Origin: Bacteroidales bacterium UBA1458
GTDB taxonomy: Bacteria > Bacteroidota > Bacteroidia > Bacteroidales > VadinHA17
Direction: 5' to 3'
NCBI GenBank assembly: GCA_002325785.1
Contig: DCSU01000155.1
Location: 41,117-47,415 of the forward strand
DNA length: 6,299 nt
Every line of letters begins with the position of its first letter. Position 1 is the first letter of the stretch. Both the position numbers and the translations under genes were made by a program. This document shows, piece after piece, positions 1-6,045 of this stretch. The notes under the pieces were generated by a model. That model worked only from the letters and a program-made list of their open reading frames with translations, did not search any database and was not told where the DNA came from.

Positions 1-1
1 G

Positions 2-1495
2 CGAATACTGATTGCCAACCGTGGAGAGATCGCGGTGAGGATCATGAAAACGGCTCACGCCATGGGAATAAAATGCGTAGCCATACGCACCTCAGCCGAG
101 CCTGACGCAATGTACCTCTCCTATGCTGATATCATTCATGAGGAGGAGGATGAGAACGCAGAGATACCTGTCTTTCTTGACATTGAAAAGCTGATAAATG
201 TGGCCGTGGCATCCAAGTGTGATGCGCTCCATCCAGGGTACGGTTTCCTTGCCGAAAATGCATATTTCGCAGAGAAGTGCAGGGATCATGGGATCACCTT
301 TATCGGGCCCTCTCCTGATGCAATCTACAAGATGGGGAACAAGCCCGTTGCAAGACAGATTGCGATGAGGCACGGAATACCTATGGCTATGGGCACCCCG
401 GGCAACGTTGCTGATGAGGATGAAGCACTGAAACATGCTGCCCGGATCGGGTACCCGGTTATCATCAAGGCTGCCTCCGGCGGGGGCGGCCGCGGCATGC
501 GCATAGTGCGACAGGAGTCGGAGATGGAGAAGATGTTCATCCTCGCCAGCCGTGAGGCCGAAAAAGCATTCAATGACCCCAGTGTTTTTATCGAGAAGTA
601 TATAGAGAACCCCAAACACATCGAATTCCAGATTCTTGGCGACACTCACGGGAATATCATCCATCTTGGAGAGAGGGAATGCTCAATACAGAGGAAGCAC
701 CAGAAGCTGCTGGAGGAGGCACCCTCTCCCGCACTCGATGAGGAGCTGAGACAGAGGATGGGTGAGACAGCCGTAAGGATTGCCAGTGCCGTAGGCTATT
801 ACTCTGCCGGCACCGTGGAATTCCTTCTTGATTCCGACCGGAACTTCTACTTTATGGAGATGAACACCCGCATACAGGTTGAACATCCGGTCACCGAGAT
901 GATCACCGGCATAGACCTGATTGAGCAGCAGATACGTATAGCCGGAGGAGAGGCTCTGACCCTGAAACAGGAAGACATCAGGCTTACAGGCTGGGCAATC
1001 GAGTGCCGCATCAATGCTGAGGACGTCCAGGCCGGGTTTGCCCCCTCCCCGGGCAGGATAGAAAAGATCAGCTTCCCGGAAGAGCCTGGGATAAGGGTTG
1101 ACACCGGCGTCAGGGCCGGATCATCCATCGTGGCCTCCTATGATTCGATGGTAGCCAAGCTGATAGTGACCGGGACAGACCGTCGTCAGGCGATCAGAAA
1201 TACCAAGATAGCCCTCGACAAGGTCTGGATAAAGGGCACCAAGACTACCCTGCCCTTCTTCCGCATGCTCATGCGCAATCACCTCTTTCAGGAAGGCACC
1301 TTCACAACAGCCTTCATCGAAAAAGACCTGGAAAAATTTCACACCAGCAGCGAGTATGAGGAGACCATCGCAGCATGGCTTGCTACAAAGCTTTTTGTTG
1401 AGGAGAATCTTACAGACAACAAGACGAACATCAACTTTGATCAGAGCAGGGAACTGACCCCCTGGCTGCTTAGAAAGAGACTCACCCAGTTTTAA
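2..1495 (+). CDS. accC: Biotin carboxylase subunit of acetyl-/propionyl-CoA carboxylase (5' end cut by window)
   Basis: This subunit carries out the ATP- and bicarbonate-dependent carboxylation of biotin in an acyl-CoA carboxylase, in the cytosol. The frame is open from base 2 and starts with RILIANRGEIAVRIMK, the family's N-terminus, so only about three codons lie outside the window; the GTG at 35 is internal. Visible motifs, numbered from base 2, are HPGYGFLAENA (77-87), the ATP-grasp glycine loop SGGGGRGMR (159-167) with K156 before it, RKHQKLLEEAPSP (231-243), the catalytic strand EMNTRIQVEHPVTE (286-299) and IECRINAED (333-341). Numbering runs two to three behind E. coli AccC and the known catalytic Glu, Asn, Arg and Lys residues are all present. 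At about 498 residues it is some 50 longer than E. coli AccC, with a charged tail ending in LLRKRLTQF, as in stand-alone subunits of propionyl-CoA-type carboxylases. A biotin carrier gene follows after 8 nt. Whether the substrate is acetyl-CoA or propionyl-CoA cannot be settled here; the beta subunit gene, probably nearby, is not in the window. Confidence 0.95.
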   Translation, partial: RILIANRGEIAVRIMKTAHAMGIKCVAIRTSAEPDAMYLSYADIIHEEEDENAEIPVFLDIEKLINVAVASKCDALHPGYGFLAENAYFAEKCRDHGITFIGPSPDAIYKMGNKPVARQIAMRHGIPMAMGTPGNVADEDEALKHAARIGYPVIIKAASGGGGRGMRIVRQESEMEKMFILASREAEKAFNDPSVFIEKYIENPKHIEFQILGDTHGNIIHLGERECSIQRKHQKLLEEAPSPALDEELRQRMGETAVRIASAVGYYSAGTVEFLLDSDRNFYFMEMNTRIQVEHPVTEMITGIDLIEQQIRIAGGEALTLKQEDIRLTGWAIECRINAEDVQAGFAPSPGRIEKISFPEEPGIRVDTGVRAGSSIVASYDSMVAKLIVTGTDRRQAIRNTKIALDKVWIKGTKTTLPFFRMLMRNHLFQEGTFTTAFIEKDLEKFHTSSEYEETIAAWLATKLFVEENLTDNKTNINFDQSRELTPWLLRKRLTQF

Positions 1496-1503
1496 CAAAC
1501 CTT

Positions 1504-2034
1504 ATGAAGCCTGATAAGCCTTCCATAAAAAAACTCTATGCCCTCTCAACAGAAGGGCACAAATTCTCATTCAGCCTTCCCCTGAAGAACGTCATCAGGG
1601 TGAACGGCCGCGATTACAATATCGAGCTTCGTGAGGATGAAAAATACGGCATACACATACTGTGGAAGAACAGACGCTATCCCGTAGAGATAGTCCGGAC
1701 CAAACAGAACAGGTACGAGATTCTTTTCAACGATATAGGCCACATCTTCACCGTTGAGACACCCATCTCAATGCAACGCAAGAAGGTGCTGGGCGCAGGC
1801 CGCAGCAAGAGCGGAACGCTTACTGTCAGGGCTCCTATGCCCGGCAAAATTATCGATGTCCTTGTCCGCGAGAACGCCGAGGTCATCAAGGGCGAAGCCC
1901 TGGTAATACTGGAGGCCATGAAGATGCAGAATGAGATACAGTCTGTTGTCAGCGGCAGGGTTACCAGGGTTGGCGTCAAAGCCGGCCAGAATGTCATGAA
2001 AGATGATATGCTGGCGGAGATAACCGTCAAATAG
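1504..2034 (+). CDS. Biotin carboxyl carrier protein of acyl-CoA carboxylase
   Basis: This 176-residue protein carries the biotin that the upstream carboxylase charges and the beta subunit discharges onto acyl-CoA. The C-terminal biotinyl domain (about 104-176) has APMPGKI at 110-116, the biotinylation motif EAMKM at 137-141 with the acceptor K140, and the usual closing strands up to AEITVK. Residues 30-85 are a beta-rich segment (VNGRDYNIELRED, then HILWKNRRYPVEIV, then FNDIGHIFTVET) resembling the interface domain that joins carboxylase and carrier in propionyl-CoA carboxylase alpha chains. The linker at 86-103 is basic and short, unlike the long Pro/Ala linker of E. coli AccB. The ATG at 1504 lies 8 nt after the upstream stop and has no Shine-Dalgarno match, so the two genes are almost certainly co-transcribed. 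Carrier function is very likely; assignment to the propionyl- rather than acetyl-CoA enzyme is inferred. Confidence 0.92.
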   Translation: MKPDKPSIKKLYALSTEGHKFSFSLPLKNVIRVNGRDYNIELREDEKYGIHILWKNRRYPVEIVRTKQNRYEILFNDIGHIFTVETPISMQRKKVLGAGRSKSGTLTVRAPMPGKIIDVLVRENAEVIKGEALVILEAMKMQNEIQSVVSGRVTRVGVKAGQNVMKDDMLAEITVK

Positions 2035-2057
2035 ACCACGCCTGACCAGAAAGCATA

Positions 2058-2074
2058 GTCTGTTTGAAACAGAC
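2058..2074. other. Short palindromic stem-loop after the carboxylase operon
   Basis: gtctgttt at 2058-2065 and aaacagac at 2067-2074 are exact inverted copies around a single base; a realistic fold is a 6-bp stem with a 5-nt loop. It lies 24 nt after the carrier-protein stop. A run of four T at 2087-2090 follows, too distant for a classical terminator. It may help end or protect the operon transcript. Confidence 0.4.
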
Positions 2075-2101
2075 ATCTGACGTCCCTTTTGGACAAAACA
2101 G

Positions 2102-2130
2102 GGAAAGACAGGCTTCAGACCTGTCTTTCC
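2102..2130. terminator. Probable bidirectional terminator hairpin between convergent genes
   Basis: ggaaagacagg (2102-2112) and cctgtctttcc (2120-2130) form a perfect 11-bp stem with a 7-nt loop. It sits between the end of the carrier gene (2034, +) and the end of pepD (2172, -). Read on the minus strand the stem is followed by ctgttttgtcc, a modest U tract; read on the plus strand the flank is gatattatag, only weakly U-rich. The position between convergent genes supports a shared terminator, better suited to pepD than to the carboxylase operon. Confidence 0.7.
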
Positions 2131-2140
2131 GATATTATAG

Positions 2141-2161
2141 GCCCGTATTGTTGTTACGGGC
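2141..2161. other. Second GC-rich stem-loop in the convergent gap
   Basis: gcccgta (2141-2147) pairs perfectly with tacgggc (2155-2161) around a 7-nt loop of T and G. It lies 10 nt downstream of the stop codon of pepD in that gene's direction and so would fold at the 3' end of its transcript. There is no adjacent U tract, so it could be an mRNA-stabilising stem or an accessory part of the terminator at 2102-2130. Confidence 0.45.
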
Positions 2162-2171
2162 AGCTGGCCGG

Positions 2172-3629
2172 TTATTGTTTCGGAGCGTTCTTCAGGGTGG
2201 CCGTCAGAAAGTTCCAGAATTTTCCTACCGTTTCAATCTCAACCTTCTCATCAGGACTGTGCGGATATCGGATAGTGGGGCCGAAGCTGATAGCATCGAG
2301 CTTCGGGTAGGCTCCCATGATGATTCCACACTCCAGACCGGCATGAATTGCCTTTATCTCGGGGATCCGGCCATACAGTTTTTTGTAGGTGTCCTGCATT
2401 GTTCCCAGGATTGCGCTCTCCATGTCAGGGTTCCAGCCCGGGTAACTGCCGGTAAGCTTAACCTCAGCATCTATAAGATGGAACCCGGCGGCTATCTCCC
2501 ATGCAGTGGCCTCTTTGGCCGTATCAACAGAGCTGCGGGTGAGACAGTAGGCTTCAAATTTACCCTGCCTGACCCTTACAATTGCGAGGTTGTTTGAGGT
2601 CTCAACCAGTCCTGGCATACTGTTGCTCATCCTCTGAACACCGTTGGGGCAGACATAGACCCCCCTGATTATGCGATACTGGTCGCCCTCATTCATGACC
2701 ATGGCAGGAGCGTCACATTCTTTAAGAATAAAGGTTATGTCCGGATCTGCATCTTTGAACTCATTGCGGTACATCTTCTGGTATCCCTTGACAAACTTGG
2801 AAAACTGCTCCTTTTTGATTGAGGGAACGGTAATGGTTCCAAAGGCTTCTCTCGGAATAGCGTTGCGGAGATCGCCACCTGCATATTCTGCTATGCGCAT
2901 ACCATAGTCGTGCTCAGCCTGCTGGAAGAAGCGGAACATCAGCTTGTTGGCGTTGCCGCGTCCGAGCTGGATATCAACACCCGAATGACCGCCGCGCAGT
3001 CCTTTAATCGTTATTTTATAGGCAGTGACTCCTTTGGGAGTCTTTTCCTGCTTGTAGCTGCGGGTAGCACTAACATCAATGCCACCGGCGCATCCTACGT
3101 AGAGTTCCCCCTCATCTTCAGAGTCCATGTTTATCAGGATATCACCCTTGAGAATGCCTTTCTTAAGGTTCTTTGCTCCGGTCATACCGGTCTCTTCATC
3201 AATGGTGAAGAGGGCCTCAAGCGGACCATGAACCACCTTCGGGTCAGTCAGGGCAGCCATGGCAGCGGCCACACCAATGCCGTTATCGGCGCCAAGCGTT
3301 GTACCGTTGGCCTTGACCCATCCCTGGTCAATGCGTGTCTCTATAGGATCCTTTTCAAAATCGAACTTTCTGTCGGAATTCTTCTGAGGCACCATATCAA
3401 GGTGACCCTGCAGGATGATTCCTTTGCGGTTTTCCATTCCTTTTGTGGCCGGCTTGCGGATTATTACGTTACCGGTCTTGTCAACAATGGTCTCAAGTCC
3501 ATGATCGAGTCCAAACTTCTTCATGTACTCTGTCATCCTCTGTTCCTTCTTGGAGGGACGAGGTATCTGTGTTATTTCGTAGAAATATTTCCACAGAAGC
3601 TTCGGTTCAAGATTCTTAATGTCGCTCAT
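2172..3629 (-). CDS. pepD: Cytosolic beta-Ala-His / nonspecific dipeptidase PepD (peptidase M20)
   Basis: This 485-residue protein is a di-zinc aminoacyl-histidine dipeptidase that hydrolyses a broad range of unblocked dipeptides (carnosine-type ones in some members) in the cytosol. The family's residues are all visible: GHLDMV gives H76 and D78, TTLGADNGIG gives the bridging D115, DEETGMTG gives general base E145 and ligand E146, NMDSEDEGE gives D169, and SFGPTIRYPHSPDE gives H457. All sit four positions before those I recall for Vibrio PepD, so length and spacing are canonical. GLRGGHSGVDI (210-220) begins the lid/dimerisation domain, which runs to about 390; IHAGLECG is at 428-435. No signal peptide is seen. 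The ATG at 3629 lies 2 nt after the transporter's stop with no Shine-Dalgarno site, implying co-transcription and possibly coupled translation. Hairpins just downstream end the unit. Confidence 0.96.
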   Translation of the reverse strand: MSDIKNLEPKLLWKYFYEITQIPRPSKKEQRMTEYMKKFGLDHGLETIVDKTGNVIIRKPATKGMENRKGIILQGHLDMVPQKNSDRKFDFEKDPIETRIDQGWVKANGTTLGADNGIGVAAAMAALTDPKVVHGPLEALFTIDEETGMTGAKNLKKGILKGDILINMDSEDEGELYVGCAGGIDVSATRSYKQEKTPKGVTAYKITIKGLRGGHSGVDIQLGRGNANKLMFRFFQQAEHDYGMRIAEYAGGDLRNAIPREAFGTITVPSIKKEQFSKFVKGYQKMYRNEFKDADPDITFILKECDAPAMVMNEGDQYRIIRGVYVCPNGVQRMSNSMPGLVETSNNLAIVRVRQGKFEAYCLTRSSVDTAKEATAWEIAAGFHLIDAEVKLTGSYPGWNPDMESAILGTMQDTYKKLYGRIPEIKAIHAGLECGIIMGAYPKLDAISFGPTIRYPHSPDEKVEIETVGKFWNFLTATLKNAPKQ

Positions 3630-3631
3630 AA

Positions 3632-5041
3632 TTAATTTATTATTGATTCATCTTTTACAATATTGGGCTTTTCCAGACCGTATCCCTTCTTCTTATCCTC
3701 TGCCTTCAGCAGGAAGCCGAACAGCAGGGCTACGACCCCAAGGGCGGTGAATATCATCATAGGATACTTGTAATCATAACTTGGCACTGCTACCCCTTCA
3801 AGCATATACGAACCAGTGATGCAGTACTTATCAAGGACCCATCCGATAAGGTACGGTACTCCCATCAGTCCCCAGTTCTGAACCCAGAAAATAAGAGCAT
3901 AGGCGGTCCCAAGCTGTTTGTCAGGAATGATTTTGGGTACTGATGGCCACATGGCTGACGGCACAAGGGAAAATCCTATGCCAAGAATGATGGTAAGAAA
4001 GAATGCCATCCACGGTTTGTCAAGGGAGGGAATTGAGAACATGGCATGGACAAAGATCAGGAGCAGGGCACCGATAATCATTATGGTTGCCCCTTTCCCC
4101 TTCCTGTCGTAAAGGTTTCCGAAAAGCGGGGTGAGCAGTATGGTCCCGAAAGGCAGCACAGAAGGTATCAGTCCCGCAGTCTCAGGATCTATCCCGAACT
4201 TATTGACCATAAGGTCAGATGCATATTTAAGGAACGGGAACACGGCCGAGTAGAAGAGTACGCACAGAATGGCAATATACCACCATCCTTTATTTTTAAT
4301 AATGAAAAGTATGTCCTTTAACCTGAAACTCTCCTCCACCTCCTGGGGAAGGCCCTCTTTGGACAGGGCAATGGAAGCATCAAGCTTCTTGTCCATCCCG
4401 CAGTAGATAAAGAAGGCTATTAAACCCACGCATAGTAATATAAGTGCAACGAGGATGGGCATTGAGACATGGCCCAGGGCTTTGGCCAGCGGAGCTGATC
4501 CGGCAAGGGCCAGAGTAGTGCCGAGTCTTGCGGTAGCCATCTCAAGTCCCATGGCCAGAGCCAGCTCCTTGCCCCTGAACCATTTGACAATGATCTTTGA
4601 AACGGTAATACCGGCAGTTTCAACACCTACTCCAAATACTGCATAACCCAGTCCCGCAATAAAAACCTGGGGATTTGCATCCCAGAACAGGAAATGCCAG
4701 CTCTGTCCTGCAAAAACATCAGTCGACACGGCCCAAAACTTGATGGCTGTACCGACTACCATCAGCATGGTTGCCATTTTCCCGGTGAACCTGACCCCCA
4801 TCTTGTCAAGGATAATCCCACCTATTATAAGCATTATGAGGAAGACATTGAACCAGCCATATGCACTGGTGAACAGGCCGTAATCTTCGCTGCTCCATCC
4901 CAACTGTTGCTCAAGCATTGGCTTCAAAGGTGCCATTGCATCGGTCAGGAAGTAACCGCATAACATGGTAAATGCCACAACCCCCAGTGCAGTCCATCTT
5001 GCAGTCTTGGAGTCAGCAAGCGTCTTTCTTATTTTTTCCAT
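3632..5041 (-). CDS. MFS transporter, MFSD1-like, probable dipeptide carrier
   Basis: This is a 469-residue inner-membrane protein of the major facilitator superfamily. Twelve hydrophobic segments can be placed at about 16-36, 54-78, 89-107, 125-148, 161-184, 192-214, 253-273, 289-309, 317-336, 344-367, 378-402 and 426-446, with a charged cytoplasmic loop at 215-250. The loop 2-3 motif reads GGIILDKMGVRFTGK (74-88) and the loop 8-9 counterpart FGNLYDRKGKG (307-317). WFRGKELALAMGLEMATAR (154-172), FYSAVFPFL (263-271) and the WPSVPKIIPDKQLGTAY region (365-381) match, from memory, human MFSD1, a lysosomal dipeptide carrier. Dipeptides as substrate are inferred from this and from pepD lying 2 nt downstream. 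The ATG at 5041 was chosen: the frame extends to a TTG at 5098, but those 19 residues have no membrane or family character and the ATG is preceded by an A-rich stretch usual in this phylum. MFS membership is secure; substrate is not. Confidence 0.9.
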   Translation of the reverse strand: MEKIRKTLADSKTARWTALGVVAFTMLCGYFLTDAMAPLKPMLEQQLGWSSEDYGLFTSAYGWFNVFLIMLIIGGIILDKMGVRFTGKMATMLMVVGTAIKFWAVSTDVFAGQSWHFLFWDANPQVFIAGLGYAVFGVGVETAGITVSKIIVKWFRGKELALAMGLEMATARLGTTLALAGSAPLAKALGHVSMPILVALILLCVGLIAFFIYCGMDKKLDASIALSKEGLPQEVEESFRLKDILFIIKNKGWWYIAILCVLFYSAVFPFLKYASDLMVNKFGIDPETAGLIPSVLPFGTILLTPLFGNLYDRKGKGATIMIIGALLLIFVHAMFSIPSLDKPWMAFFLTIILGIGFSLVPSAMWPSVPKIIPDKQLGTAYALIFWVQNWGLMGVPYLIGWVLDKYCITGSYMLEGVAVPSYDYKYPMMIFTALGVVALLFGFLLKAEDKKKGYGLEKPNIVKDESIIN

Positions 5042-5125
5042 TTTTGGTTTTTGAGTTTGTTTAACAAGGTGTGTAAATGTATAAAAAAAACATTCCAATA
5101 ATTGCGTGAAAAAGCATGGGGTATG

Positions 5126-5157
5126 AACTTTGTGGCATAATTTTCGTTATCAAAGTT
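5126..5157. promoter_or_regulatory. Inverted repeat in the divergent control region, candidate operator
   Basis: aactttg (5126-5132) and caaagtt (5151-5157) are exact inverted arms 18 nt apart. Inside them ataa (5137-5140) pairs with ttat (5147-5150), so the whole folds as an 11-bp stem with a 4-nt bulge. It lies between the divergent transporter operon and the thioredoxin gene, and its right arm overlaps the -7-like box at 5151-5158. It could bind a dimeric regulator; no regulator gene is in the window. Confidence 0.35.
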
Positions 5158-5158
5158 A
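5151..5158 (-). promoter_or_regulatory. Candidate -7 box for the transporter-pepD operon
   Basis: On the minus strand 5158 to 5151 reads TAACTTTG, an exact match to the Bacteroidota -7 consensus TAnnTTTG. The nearest upstream TTG is at 5176-5174, 15 nt away, shorter than the usual roughly 19-nt spacing, so the -33 element is poor. Initiation here would give a leader of about 100 nt before the ATG at 5041. A weaker box, TACATTTA (5081 to 5074), lies closer to the gene and is an alternative. Confidence 0.35.
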
Positions 5159-5218
5159 ATAGCTAATTTTATGCAAGTTAAATTAACCGATTGAATCAAT
5201 TGTAATTATCTATATATC

Positions 5219-5740
5219 ATGAAGAAACTTTTCCTTATACTGTTGCTGGCCGCACCCGCTCTGCTTATCACTGCACAGACTGCTGATGTAAAATGGTATT
5301 CGATTGAGGAGGCTGCTGCCCTGGCCAAGACGGATCCGCGGCCTCTTTTCGTCGATGCCTACACCGACTGGTGCGGGTGGTGCAAGAAGCTGGACAAGGA
5401 CACATTTTCCCATCCGGTAATCGCAGAAATCCTTAATACCAAGTATTACGCTGTCAAATTCGATGCTGAAGGCAAGGAGCCCGTCACCTTCCAGGGTAGA
5501 AAATTCGTGAACGACGGCAGCCTTGGTAAGACCCACCAGTTGGCCTATGCACTTCTGCAGGGCCAACTCGGATACCCAACCGTGGTCTTCCTGACGGCAA
5601 CCAGCGAGCTTATTACCCCCGTCTCCGGCTTTAAGACGCCGGTTCAGATAGAGCCCATGCTTATATATTTTGCCGGTACAAGCTGGCAAAAACAGAGCTA
5701 CGAGGAGTTCATGAAGACCTTCAAGGGACAGGTGCAGTAA
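5219..5740 (+). CDS. Exported thioredoxin-fold protein with CGWC active site
   Basis: The protein is 173 residues long. It begins with a signal peptide: MKK, a hydrophobic core at 4-18, and a likely type I cleavage after ITA, leaving Gln20 as first residue as is common in Bacteroidota. The mature part is a single thioredoxin-like domain: PLFVDAYTDWCGWCKKLDKD (41-60) holds the redox pair C52 and C55, and GYPTVVFL (118-125) supplies the cis-proline loop with P120. DTFSHPVIAEILN after the active site is typical of the thioredoxin_7/DUF255-like group rather than of classical TrxA. It should act in the periplasm as a disulfide reductase or oxidoreductase, but the partner is unknown. The start at 5219 was chosen because it gives a complete signal peptide. 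It ends in tandem stops (TAA TAA) and is divergent from the transporter; no adjoining gene on the same strand suggests a pathway. Confidence 0.88.
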   Translation: MKKLFLILLLAAPALLITAQTADVKWYSIEEAAALAKTDPRPLFVDAYTDWCGWCKKLDKDTFSHPVIAEILNTKYYAVKFDAEGKEPVTFQGRKFVNDGSLGKTHQLAYALLQGQLGYPTVVFLTATSELITPVSGFKTPVQIEPMLIYFAGTSWQKQSYEEFMKTFKGQVQ

Positions 5741-5746
5741 TAAATC

Positions 5747-5809
5747 AGGCAGTAGGGGGCAGGCAATAGGCAGTAGTGAGAGTCTTCAGCCCTCAGTTCT
5801 CAGTCTTTA
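5747..5809 (+). repeat. Nine in-register imperfect heptamers
   Basis: The 63 bases divide without gaps into nine 7-nt units. The first four are aggcagt, agggggc, aggcaat and aggcagt; the fifth, agtgaga, is degenerate; the last four, gtcttca, gccctca, gttctca and gtcttta, fit GYYYTMA. So two different heptamer families share one register. The array begins 7 nt after the thioredoxin stop and is non-coding. Confidence 0.7.
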
Positions 5810-5847
5810 AATATTTATAATCAATGATTTAATAATTTATAGCTGTG

Positions 5848-5872
5848 GACTGCCAACTGCCGACTGCCGACT
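5848..5872 (-). repeat. Tandem RACTGCC heptamers, inverted relative to the first array
   Basis: Units are gactgcc, aactgcc, gactgcc and a partial gact, giving about 3.6 copies. The complement carries GGCAGT, the same core as the aggcagt units at 5747-5774, so these lie in opposite orientation and can base-pair with them around the AT-rich centre. Confidence 0.75.
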
Positions 5873-5888
5873 AATTTTGATGCAGAAT

Positions 5889-5909
5889 ATTGCCTATTGC
5901 CTACTGCCC
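5889..5909 (-). repeat. Second inverted heptamer array (attgcct, attgcct, actgccc)
   Basis: Three adjacent heptamers are the reverse complements of the aggcaat/aggcagt units. The 12 bases at 5891-5902 (tgcctattgcct) are the exact inverse complement of 5761-5772 (aggcaataggca). The two flank a spacer of 118 nt and could form the base of a long imperfect hairpin. Confidence 0.75.
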
Positions 5910-5934
5910 CACCCTGCAAACCGGCTCCTTCGCT

Positions 5935-5957
5935 GAAATGACCCACAGGCTCATTTC
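5935..5957. other. Stem-loop gaaatga / tcatttc
   Basis: gaaatga (5935-5941) pairs exactly with tcatttc (5951-5957) around a 9-nt loop. There is no U tract on either side, so it is a poor intrinsic terminator. It may be part of the same intergenic repeat unit as the heptamers. Confidence 0.45.
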
Positions 5958-5991
5958 TTAACGCTCGGCCCTCTACTGCCTGAAAAATCCC

Positions 5992-5999
5992 TACATTTG
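5992..5999 (+). promoter_or_regulatory. Candidate -7 box for the methyltransferase gene
   Basis: TACATTTG is an exact match to the Bacteroidota -7 consensus TAnnTTTG and lies 46 nt before the ATG at 6046, giving a leader of about 40 nt. No TTG is found at the expected -33 position, where the sequence is GC-rich, so support is limited to one element. Confidence 0.35.
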
Positions 6000-6045
6000 C
6001 TGCAATTAAGGCCTCACAGGGCCCTTTCTTCTATTGCAGACTCAT

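Larger units (their letters stand above)
5741..6045. other. Gene-free stretch with heptamer repeats and stem-loops
   Basis: This gap of about 305 bases has no credible coding sequence. From left to right it holds heptamer-periodic DNA (5747-5809), an AT-only-looking segment (about 5806-5842), inverted heptamer arrays (5848-5872 and 5889-5909), a 7-bp stem-loop (5935-5957), a further single heptamer copy actgcct (5975-5981), and a -7-like box (5992-5999) ahead of the methyltransferase. Base composition and periodicity differ sharply from the flanking genes. Confidence 0.75.

Noticed and set aside
35..37. GTG at 35 as the start of the biotin carboxylase
   Set aside because: The same frame upstream encodes RILIANRGEIA, the conserved N-terminus of the family, so the true start is before the window.
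92..664. Minus-strand open frame of 190 codons opposite the biotin carboxylase gene
   Set aside because: Antisense to a strongly conserved enzyme, no domain or membrane pattern, and no start signals; a shadow frame.
2064..2597. Plus-strand open frame of 177 codons starting in the convergent gap and running into pepD
   Set aside because: It begins inside the hairpin region and most of it is antisense to the conserved C-terminus of PepD; the translation resembles no family.
2910..3635. Long plus-strand open frame of 241 codons opposite pepD
   Set aside because: It lies wholly antisense to a gene with every catalytic residue intact; its translation has no recognisable motif and its extent follows from the codon use of pepD.
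5042..5098. N-terminal extension of the transporter to a TTG codon at 5098
   Set aside because: TTG starts are uncommon, the 19 extra residues have no family match that I can see, and the region is AT-rich with promoter-like and A-tract sequence; the ATG at 5041 is preferred.
5210..5689. Minus-strand open frame of 159 codons opposite the thioredoxin-fold gene
   Set aside because: The plus strand encodes a signal peptide, CGWC site and cis-proline loop; the minus frame has nothing comparable.
5747..5909. CRISPR array
   Set aside because: The repeats are 7 nt long and mostly contiguous, occur in both orientations, have no spacers of uniform length, and no cas gene is nearby.
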